A stretch of 24,313 nt of DNA, taken from the NCBI GenBank assembly GCA_008000375.1, contig SMOI01000294.1:14180-38492 (forward strand), written 5' to 3'. Within the stretch, counting starts at the first letter, position 1. Every line of letters begins with the position of its first letter. Positions 17,004 through 24,313 of the stretch are shown piece by piece. The notes beneath the pieces were generated by a model that was not told the origin of the DNA, did not search any database, and saw only the letters and a list, made by a program, of their open reading frames with translations. The stretch is from Poteriospumella lacustris. Taxonomy: Eukaryota; Sar; Chrysophyceae; Chromulinales; Dinobryaceae. A program made the position numbers and the translations under genes.

Positions 17004-17761
17004 GAGAACTATGCATGTGACAGTCACTCTCCAGTAGTCTATGGGTGACCGTCGGAGGCGGCTCAGAGACACATGCAGTAGTTGCTCCTCCTCCTCTCAT
17101 GGGGTTGGTGAGGGGGGTGCCATCCATCCATACCCCCCCCCCAATCCGTATACCTCTCACACGAGCTATCCCATGGGACAGCGAATAGGTTCAGTGTTAC
17201 CTAGCCACCTCTGTGTACTGTGCACCTCTCCCCTACCCCACCCCACCCCAACTACAATGAATCGTCACGTTCCCATTGCATGGTAATCGTATGCAATTCC
17301 GTGGTAGGCATGGTCGTATCGTCGGCGACCAGGCTGACGATCGCCCCAACCACAGGAACCGCCGCAGGATGGGTAGAGGTGTACCTCCTTGTCGAGGGTG
17401 TACGACAAAGGCCATGGCAGCCGCGGCTGGTCTCACTGTCATCCCATAGCAAGGCAAAGAGAGTATCCACAAACCTAGACTGGGCGACACTATAGGCAGG
17501 GTCACTTGGAGAATTCGAATGGCCGGTTTGACCCTCGCGTTACAGGGACAGGAATAACACACTACACCACGTGTCGCACGTCACGTCCCAGCGATTGACA
17601 TCAACGATGAGGCATGACATGTTAGTAACTCGGCTTACATCCCAGGAGGACCTGCTTAGTCATCCTCTAATCGTAATCAACCACGCATAGGAATCGTATC
17701 TAGGGCAAGCCTTTGGACGGCGGAGGTGGCAAAAACCTGCCCGAGGGTAGTGGACATAGGG
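17004..17761. other. Intergenic region, low-complexity patches, no supported gene
   Basis: 758 bp. Contains a CCATCCATCC plus poly-C run (17125-17143) and a CCCCACC repeat (17233-17250). Frames such as 17220-17495 lack recognisable features. Confidence 0.45.
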
Positions 17762-18712
17762 TCAGTCGGTGTACCCTGCTGCCCGCCACACCGCCATCGT
17801 CTCCGGCTGACGGTAGGCGACAGCGCGGTGAAACACCTGCTGCTTCTGTGGCATTGACGCAACGTGCCACGACACCAGCGGCTGGTTGAACGCACTGGTC
17901 AACAGAAACATACCCGACATGTCAGTTGCGGCAGCGAGGTTCCACCGATCGAGCGGCTGGTTGAACGCTTTTGCACCGTAGAACATGGAGCTTGCAGATT
18001 GCACCCGAGACACATCCCAGTCGTTGAGAGGCTGGTTAAACGTTCTGGTAAAGGCGAATATAAACCACATCTCAGTCACAGAGGAGACATTCCACTTCGA
18101 CAGCGGCTGGTTGAAGTCTTCTGCACCGCTGAACATGTTTCCCATATCCGTGACAGACGACACGTCCCAGTCTTCCAACGGCTGGTTGAAGGCGACTGCC
18201 CAGCGGAATAAATTGCTCATGTCTCTGACATTGGAGGTATTCCACGTCCCTATAGGCTGATTGAAGGCGTGTGCGGTATCAAACATGTGACTCAAAGTGG
18301 TCACTTTCGACACGTCCCACCCACTAATGTCGTCGTTGAAGAACCGTTCTTCGCAGAACAGGCTGCTCATATCGGTCACACGATGCGTATCCCACAGAGA
18401 AATGTGGCCATAGCAAGCAATCGCATCATCGCGGTCTTCACACCACCGTTCGACGGCTGTGCGAATGCTGGTATTGTCCAATGTGACAAAGAGGAAGTCT
18501 TTGATCAGTTGACGGATGCCATACGGCAACACACGTTCATCAGTTGTGCGGAGAAGGCACAAGTCGAGTAGTTGGAACAGGTCACGATGGGATTGTTCGA
18601 CAGACGGAGGCGACCTGTTGGTAGTAGCGGACCCGGGGCGACGGTTTACGAAGCAATCCCACAAATAGAACACCACCCCGTTCACGAAAGAGAAAAGATC
18701 GCATCTGATCAT
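17762..18712 (-). CDS. Type A DUF285/BspA-like repeat protein, 316 aa
   Basis: Intact frame from ATG 18712 with a hydrophobic N-terminus (MIRCDLFSFVNGVVFYLWDC). The family domain has lost three residues relative to its paralogues (DERVLPYG where others read DELGQRVLPYG). Seven repeats follow (FNDDISGW to FNQPLVSW), then the ending QPETMAVWRAAGYTD. It holds the undivided form of the sequence duplicated in the intron of 12472-13532. Divergent from the type B gene at 18997. Confidence 0.85.
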   Translation of the reverse strand: MIRCDLFSFVNGVVFYLWDCFVNRRPGSATTNRSPPSVEQSHRDLFQLLDLCLLRTTDERVLPYGIRQLIKDFLFVTLDNTSIRTAVERWCEDRDDAIACYGHISLWDTHRVTDMSSLFCEERFFNDDISGWDVSKVTTLSHMFDTAHAFNQPIGTWNTSNVRDMSNLFRWAVAFNQPLEDWDVSSVTDMGNMFSGAEDFNQPLSKWNVSSVTEMWFIFAFTRTFNQPLNDWDVSRVQSASSMFYGAKAFNQPLDRWNLAAATDMSGMFLLTSAFNQPLVSWHVASMPQKQQVFHRAVAYRQPETMAVWRAAGYTD

Positions 18713-18864
18713 TGTAACTAATTTCTACACGAATTGGTTTTGTTAACCACGACCAACCGGTGCTCCTGCTCATTTTCACAGTGGCCAGCGTTCGCGTCTG
18801 GTGTCCCATGTCACCATCCCGACAGAGGACACACGACATGTGCTTCGTTTGGGTATCAAGACAT

Positions 18865-18892
18865 GTGACAGGTGACAGGTGACATGTGCCAT
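18865..18892. repeat. GTGACA(G/T) heptamer array, pair 3 promoter region
   Basis: GTGACAG, GTGACAG, GTGACAT, GTGCCAT; the last intact unit ends 111 bp before the type B ATG at 18997. Upstream of it, a CCATCCCGACAGAGGACA block (about 18812-18829) is shared with the region before the type A gene at the right edge. Confidence 0.7.
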
Positions 18893-18996
18893 GGAGCAGT
18901 GCCGAGCAGCAGCGGACTGAGACGGATCGAAGCCAGATTGGCCACAACGAACACATCGGTAGCCTGCAGCTATACAAGCTGACTAACCACTGTACC

Positions 18997-20061
18997 ATGC
19001 AAGCCAACGAGGTCACGAGTAGGCTGGTGGGGGAGGTATGCTGCTCTCCTGCGATCGTCGATACACAAACCATGATCCCATCACGACCTTCGGGCCATGG
19101 ACGTCCCACCGACCGTCCCATCGCATTGGCGTTAGACTTGTGTCTCTACCGCGTGGTGACCGACCGTTGTAGAGGTCACGTGCTGCCGTTTGGCGTGCGA
19201 CAGATGATCAAGGACTATGCCTGGGTGTTGTTCGACAACCAGACGTTGCGAGCGGCAGTGCAGTTGTGGTGCAGCGACAGAGCGACTGCGTATGATCGCT
19301 ACGGGGAGATCAACGACTGGGATGTGAGGAATGTGACCGATATGGCAAGGCTCTTTCATGACACGAAGTTCAATGACTGTATCGACCGTTGGGACGTACG
19401 CAACGTCACCTCGATAAGTGAAATGTTTCGCCTTGCCAACCTCTTCAACCAGTCGTTGGACACTTGGGATGTGAGTCACGTCGTTAATGCTTATGGCGTG
19501 TTTTTGAATGCGACATTATTCAATCAGCCATTGGCTTCGTGGGATGTGCGAAATATGACGAAAATAACAGCAATGTTTTGTGCAGCATCGTCATTCAACC
19601 AGCCGCTTTCCTCGTGGGATGTGAGCCACGTCACCGATATGCGTAGTATGATTATGGGCACTAGGGCATTCAACCAGCCGTTGTCTACATGGAACGTGAG
19701 CAAGGTGACGAATATGTGTTGCTTGTTCTACGGTGCGGTCTCATTCAACCAGCCGTTGGATATGTGGGATGTGAGTCAGGTGACCGATATGAGCGACATG
19801 TTCAAGGAAGCCACAGCATTTAACCAGCCGTTATCAACATGGTGCGTGAGCCACGTGATGTCTATGCATGCCATGTTCTACGATGCGGTCGCATTCAACC
19901 AGCCATTAGACACGTGGAATGTCAGCAATGTTCGCAACATGAAGCGTATGTTCAAGAGAGCCACGTCGTTCAACCAGCCACTAGACACCTGGAGGGTGTT
20001 GCCTGGTGCGGATAGGTGGGGTATGTTCGAGTTGGCAGGCTGTTACCCATCGTTACGGTAG
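18997..20061 (+). CDS. Type B DUF285/BspA-like repeat protein, 354 aa
   Basis: ATG 18997 (MQANEVTSRL) matches the other type B starts; the frame is open 37 codons further up but only from GTG. Polar leader, family domain (LDLCLYRVV, VLPFGVRQMIKDY, AAVQLW, YGEINDWD), nine 25-residue repeats beginning FNDCIDRW, and the ending DTWRVLPGAD...ELAGCYPSL. It has three repeats fewer than the protein at 9746, with the ends conserved. Confidence 0.87.
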   Translation: MQANEVTSRLVGEVCCSPAIVDTQTMIPSRPSGHGRPTDRPIALALDLCLYRVVTDRCRGHVLPFGVRQMIKDYAWVLFDNQTLRAAVQLWCSDRATAYDRYGEINDWDVRNVTDMARLFHDTKFNDCIDRWDVRNVTSISEMFRLANLFNQSLDTWDVSHVVNAYGVFLNATLFNQPLASWDVRNMTKITAMFCAASSFNQPLSSWDVSHVTDMRSMIMGTRAFNQPLSTWNVSKVTNMCCLFYGAVSFNQPLDMWDVSQVTDMSDMFKEATAFNQPLSTWCVSHVMSMHAMFYDAVAFNQPLDTWNVSNVRNMKRMFKRATSFNQPLDTWRVLPGADRWGMFELAGCYPSLR

Positions 20062-20979
20062 TTATCTTAGCGTCAACGTCTATCCATGTCAACACCGGTG
20101 TTGTGTGGCTGAGAGGCGGTGCGCTGCACTGAAATCCCCTCCTTTGATGAGCTGCACGGAGTATACGTTTGGTATACGCTGTGTGGTACATGTAACCTGA
20201 TCTAAGACGTCTGTGAGGGAGGGGTGGCGCACAGCCATGGTATTCGTATGGCGGTGAGGTGGTGGACACGACCCGTTGTGACGTGGTGGTTCGCCTCCCT
20301 CTCCCACCTCGTACGCTACCTGTCCCCACCGTGTCTGACTGGACATGTGTCTGTTTGTCTGTCTGGCACTGTCCTGTCGTTGCTACTAAAAAGAACACTG
20401 TCTGTGGCTCTAGACGAGCAAGGTGCATGTAACGATGTCACTGACCGATATGTCCCACCCTCTATAGCGAGTGTCAGGAGACCCTGTCTGACCATGGAGA
20501 GTGTGGATGGATGTCACGTTGTAAGTCCCTGTCTAACTCTCTGAAATCATGTAGGGTCAGTGGAACAGATTCAGTAGTACGAGGGGCCTGGTCCATCCAG
20601 TTGAGGGTGGCATAGATGGCTTGTAATCAGGTCGTCTACCTTTCTGTGACTCGGTATGGCCATTCCGCAGCTGACACGGAGCCAAGCTGGACTCCGGCTA
20701 ACGGTTATACACTTCGTTAAAGGTTCTTGGATCATCAGAGTGCGCGCATGGGTGAGCAATAGTGAACCGTGCTTCACCAAAGAGGGACGAAAGAGGGAAG
20801 AGAGACCGGCGCTGACCGCATATGTACATGGCTCGGTACGCCTGGTGCAACACTTGACGGTGACATTTACTCTGCAGGTTTGTACCGACGGCTTTTGTAC
20901 AATCGGTTAGCAGAAGTTCTTGGTATTGCTCACGTTACTCAACCACATGATTGTACACGTCCACATCGCCGCAAAAACA
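20062..20979. other. Intergenic region: duplicated flank, then no supported gene
   Basis: The first part contains the segmental duplication at 20146-20580. The rest (20581-20979) has short frames on both strands (for example 20656-20910 plus) with no recognisable motif or paralogue in the window. Confidence 0.45.
20146..20580. repeat. Segmental duplication, copy 2 (3' flank of type B gene)
   Basis: Partner of 15033-15470. Similarity begins about 85 bp after the type B stop and ends near the shared TTCAGTAG motif. Confidence 0.8.
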
Positions 20980-21007
20980 GCTCATCGCTCACCACTCACC
21001 GCTCACC
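20980..21007. repeat. GCTCACC heptamer array upstream of the lone type B gene
   Basis: Four in-phase heptamers GCTCATC, GCTCACC, ACTCACC, GCTCACC. The reverse complement GGTGAGC differs from GGTGACA by two bases, so this may be a diverged, inverted form of the cluster's promoter heptamer. It ends 68 bp before the ATG at 21076. Confidence 0.55.
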
Positions 21008-21075
21008 GGTCTCGCAACAACAGGAACGTTAGGGCAACAACTCCATTACACGACGAGCTCACCAACCATTGTACG

Positions 21076-22475
21076 ATGCAAGCAAACGAGGAAACCGAGG
21101 TATCGAGTTCGCTGGGTGAGGACGTGTGCTGCTCTCAGGCGATGAACGTCGAACCACAGGCCATGATCCCCTCACGACCTTCGGACCATGGGCGTTCATA
21201 TGACCGTCCCATCCCAGTGGTGGTGGACTTGTGTCTGTACCGTGTGGTGACCGACTGTTGCCGAGGGCATGTGCTGCCGTTTGGTGTGCGACAGATGATC
21301 AAGGACTATGCCTGGGTGTCGTTCGACAACGAGATGCTGCGAGAGGCAGTGCACTTGTGGTGCAGCGACTATGATAGCGACTCTTTGAGGAAACCAAATT
21401 CAATGATCGTATCGACCATTGGGAGGTGCGCAACGTCACCTCGATGGTGGAAATGTTCCGCTTCGCGACATCATTCAACCAGCCGTTGGACATGTGGGAT
21501 GTCAGTCGCGTCGAAACAGCGAAGAGCATGTTCTTTCATGCGACGTCGTTCAATCAGCCGTTGGACACGTGGGATGTACGTAATATGCCTCAAATGGCGG
21601 AATTGTTTAATGGCGCATGGGCATTCAACCAGCCGTTATCGACATGGAACGTGAGATATGCGACCCATCTGCGGTTCATGGTTTGTGGAGCAGTCGCTTT
21701 CAATCAGCCGCTAGACACGTGGGACGTGAGTCAGGTCGAGAACCTGCAGCACATGTTCAGTGAAGCCTCGTCATTTAACCAGCCATTGGATATGTGGGAT
21801 GTGAGTCAGGTGACCAATATGGCCTACATGTTCAATCGAGCCACATCGTTTAACCAGTTATTGTCCTCGTGGGATGTGAGTCAGGTCACTTGCATGTGCA
21901 ACATGTTTAGTGGAGCCATATCCTTTGACCAGCCGTTGTCAACATGGAACGTTAGCCAAGTGTCTAATATGCATGCCATGTTCTGTCGGGCGCTCTCCTT
22001 CAACCACCCTGTAGGCATGTGGAATGTGCGTAATGTGACCAACATGTGCCACATGTTTTACGGCGTCACATCGTTTAACCAGCCTCTAGACACGTGGGAC
22101 GTGAGTCAAGTCTTCGACATGAGCTACATGTTCGATGGAGCCACATCATTTAACCAGCCGTTGTCCACATGGAACGTGCGGCAGGTGTCTACTATGAACG
22201 GCATGTTCTCTCGTGCGATTTCGTTCAACCAGCCGATAGACACGTGGGACGTGACGCAGGTCAGGTTCATGTGGTCCATGTTCCAGCACGCCGCGACATT
22301 TAACCAGCCATTGTCGACTTGGGATGTGAGCAAGGTCATCAAAATGGGTTACATGTTCAAGGGCGCCACATCGTTTAACCAGACCTTAGACACGTGGAGA
22401 GTGTCGCCTGGCACCCATACGCAGGGTATGTTCGAGATGGCGGGCTGTCGTCCGTCCCTACGGGTGACGACATAG
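21076..22475 (+). pseudogene. Type B DUF285 repeat gene with one 61-bp deletion frameshift
   Basis: Start MQANEETEV with the family domain (VDLCLYRVV, VLPFGVRQMIKDY, AVHLWCSD). At about 21370-21381 a net 61 bp are missing relative to 18997-20061, removing the YGHINDWDVSKVTDM entry segment and shifting the frame. From 21381 (LFEETKFNDRIDHW) the rest is perfectly open through 14 repeats to the ending WRVSPGTHTQGMF and AGCRPSLR. This is the largest repeat count in the window. One lesion only, so the gene died recently, uses an unseen splice, or holds a sequencing error. Confidence 0.75.
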
Positions 22476-23145
22476 CGTCTGCGTCTCTCCTCTGGGGATG
22501 CTATTGTCGACACAGACCACCCTTGGCGAGGCTCTACGGTGACGTGCTGTATCGACCCACGGTACACCCAGGTCTACCGGTGCGATCACCAGGGTACCTG
22601 GACATACCCTGTCTCGCCAGTCGAGGGGGGTCGAACGGCAGGCGATCGCGGCCCCTCTCGACCTCCGGGGGTGCCTCCATGGCGGCCGGTACGAATGTGG
22701 GTAGACACCGATCGGACAGGTAGCGTACGGAGCAGACGTAGACAGGTACGACGTGTAGTCGTTGGCAGTGGTCCGAGTGGCAGTGGTCCGCAGCGACCTA
22801 CGACGGATCCACCGCAGCTCCACGGTACGAGGGAAGCGGTATAGGCTGGTGTACTAGTTACAGGTGTGGTGTGGTAGCTACGTGTACAGTAATCTATGCA
22901 TCCCTGTCACGCCATGGCATGGCTATGCCCTCTCCACGTATAGGTGCCCAGCGGAGGCAGGCCAACTGCATCCGCTACGTCCACCCGTGATCCGCAACGG
23001 AGGCAGTGTAGACGTTCGCACCCACCGCACTGTAGACGAGATCGATGACGGTGGACCGCGGGTAGGTTCGCATGGCCTACGATCGCGATCTACGGTGGTG
23101 TACACCACCTCAACGACCGCAGTGTGTCGGTACGCCCTTAGGACG
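22476..23145. other. Intergenic region, no supported gene
   Basis: 670 bp between a type B end and a converging type A end. Contains a small tandem GTGGCAGTGGTCCG motif (about 22770-22790). Frames on both strands are shadows or unsupported. Confidence 0.45.
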
Positions 23146-24108
23146 TCAGTTGGTGTACCCTGCAGCCCGCCACACCGCCAACGTCTCCGGCTGACGGTAC
23201 GCGACGGCGTCTCGGAACACATCAGGCTTATGAGAAATCGATGCGACGGTCCACGACACCAGCGGTTGGTTGAACGCAGAGGTAGCACAGAACATGTTCG
23301 ATATCGAAGTGGCGGCAGCGAGGTTCCAACGGTCAAGCGGCTGGTTGAACGATTTTGCCCAATTGAACATGTAGCTTGTCGATTGCACCCGAGACACATC
23401 CCAGTCATTGAGGGGCTGGTTAAACGCTGTAGTTAAGAAAAACATAAACCACATCTCCGTCACAGAGGAGACATTCCACTTCGACAGCGGCTGGTTGAAG
23501 GCCCTTGCACCACAGAACATGTTGCCCATGTTGGTAACAGACGACACGTCCCAGTCTTCCAACGGCTGGTTGAAGGCGACTGTGAAAGAAAATAAAGAGC
23601 TCATATCGGTGACATTGGAGGTTTTCCACGTGCCTATAGGCTGATTGAAGGCGTGTGCGGTACGAAACATGTGACTCAAAGTGGTAACTTTCGACACGTC
23701 CCATCCACTGATGTTGTCGTTGAAGAATAGTTGCCCTTCGAATAGCCTGCTCATGTCGGTCACACGATGTGTATCCCACAGAGAGAGGTGGCCATAGCGA
23801 GCGATGGCATCGTCGCTATTCTCTATCCACAGCTTCACCGCCGTGCGAATACTGACATTGTCGAGCGCCCCAAGAAAGTCTTTGATCAGTTGACGGATAC
23901 CATACGGCAACACACGTTGACCGAGTTCATCTGCTCTACGAAGGAGGCACCTGTCAACCAGTTCGAACAGTTCGCGATGGGATTGGCCGGCCGCCGACAG
24001 TCCTACATAAATGCAAACAATCACCCTGATGCGCTGAACCGCCCTTAGAAGGTATACGAAGCATTGCCTCAGATGGTCAACAAACGAGAACACGTCACTA
24101 CTACTCAT
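23146..24108 (-). CDS. Type A DUF285/BspA-like repeat protein, 320 aa
   Basis: I start at ATG 24108 (MSSSDVFSFVDHLRQCFVYLL), which aligns with the MSCRD, MIRCD and MWVKD starts of the paralogues; the frame is open to an ATG at 24192 inside the repeat-rich promoter region. Hydrophobic N-terminus, family domain (LVDRCLLRRADELGQRVLPYGIRQLIKDF), YGHLSLWD, seven repeats and the ending QPETLAVWRAAGYTN. Its expected type B partner would lie just beyond the window end. Confidence 0.85.
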   Translation of the reverse strand: MSSSDVFSFVDHLRQCFVYLLRAVQRIRVIVCIYVGLSAAGQSHRELFELVDRCLLRRADELGQRVLPYGIRQLIKDFLGALDNVSIRTAVKLWIENSDDAIARYGHLSLWDTHRVTDMSRLFEGQLFFNDNISGWDVSKVTTLSHMFRTAHAFNQPIGTWKTSNVTDMSSLFSFTVAFNQPLEDWDVSSVTNMGNMFCGARAFNQPLSKWNVSSVTEMWFMFFLTTAFNQPLNDWDVSRVQSTSYMFNWAKSFNQPLDRWNLAAATSISNMFCATSAFNQPLVSWTVASISHKPDVFRDAVAYRQPETLAVWRAAGYTN

Positions 24109-24237
24109 GGTTAGCTGGTTCTGATGGATTCTGCGACTATCCCGGTGCTCCTTCGCATTTCTACATTGGCGGCGTTGGTCGTCAGGTGTCACATGTCACC
24201 ATCCCGACAGAGGACATGTGACATGTACCGTGTGTGG

Positions 24238-24313
24238 GTGACAGGTGACAGGTGACAGGTGGCAGGTGACAGGTGACAGGTGACAGGTGACAGGTGACAG
24301 GTGACAGGTGGCA
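24238..24313. repeat. GTGACAG heptamer array, pair 4, runs off the window
   Basis: Ten full in-phase heptamers (nine GTGACAG, one GTGGCAG) plus a partial unit at the window end, the longest array seen. It lies 130 bp upstream of the type A start at 24108. Confidence 0.85.

Noticed and set aside
21370-21400. Programmed frameshift or intron in the 14-repeat type B gene
   Set aside because: Alignment to the intact paralogue shows a 61-bp loss that removes conserved residues. No GT-AG pair or slippery site is visible there.
8472-24108. Mycoplasma or other bacterial origin suggested by the DUF285 repeats
   Set aside because: Spliceosomal introns, a copia element, a TTAGGG tract and lack of ribosome-binding sites point to a eukaryote.

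Overview
This window is eukaryotic nuclear DNA, most likely from a protist or zoosporic lineage that cannot be named from sequence alone. The evidence is short GT-AG introns (60-68 bp where clear), an intact Ty1/copia LTR retrotransposon, a (TTAGGG)4 tract, and a dense family of DUF285/BspA-like 25-residue repeat proteins of the kind seen in protist and algal genomes.

Left part (1-8430): two tandem copies of a gene with an AAA-ATPase_like (PF09820-type) domain. Copy 1 is cut by the window start and ends at 974. Copy 2 (about 1598-8322) is split by a copia element at 2441-7577. The element has two 235-bp LTRs that read as identical, a 4-bp GATG target duplication and one uninterrupted 1532-residue gag-pol frame on the minus strand. 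Copy 2 also carries a net 44-bp deletion that shifts its last exon, so it is a pseudogene. The bases directly after the element's 5' LTR are not an obvious tRNA primer-binding site. They are an 18-nt perfect reverse complement of a segment inside the LTR, which points to a self-priming element.

Right part (8472-24313): a cluster of DUF285-repeat genes of two types. Type A (about 316-327 residues, 7 full repeats, hydrophobic N-terminus, C-terminal AVWRAAGY motif) lies mostly on the minus strand. Type B (starts MQAN; 9-14 repeats; C-terminal WRV...AGC.PS motif) lies on the plus strand. They sit head to head as A|B pairs: 8472-11044, 12472-15005, 17762-20061, and 23146 to the window end with its B partner outside. 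Each shared intergenic region holds an array of the heptamer GTGACA(G/T), 111-113 bp before the B start in the complete pairs. Unpaired members are a C-terminal type A remnant (11280-11716), a degenerate type A (16125-17003) and a frame-broken type B (21076-22475). The last two also have heptamer arrays upstream, in the opposite strand sense.

Between pairs lie segmental duplications (15033-15470 with 20146-20580), the telomere-like tract, and a small spliced minus-strand gene or fragment (15542-15947) that is not a DUF285 protein. The type A gene at 12472-13532 appears to have gained an intron by tandem duplication of 77 bp of its own coding sequence. Overall this looks like a fast-evolving, probably subtelomeric, paired gene family growing by module duplication and repeat-number change.
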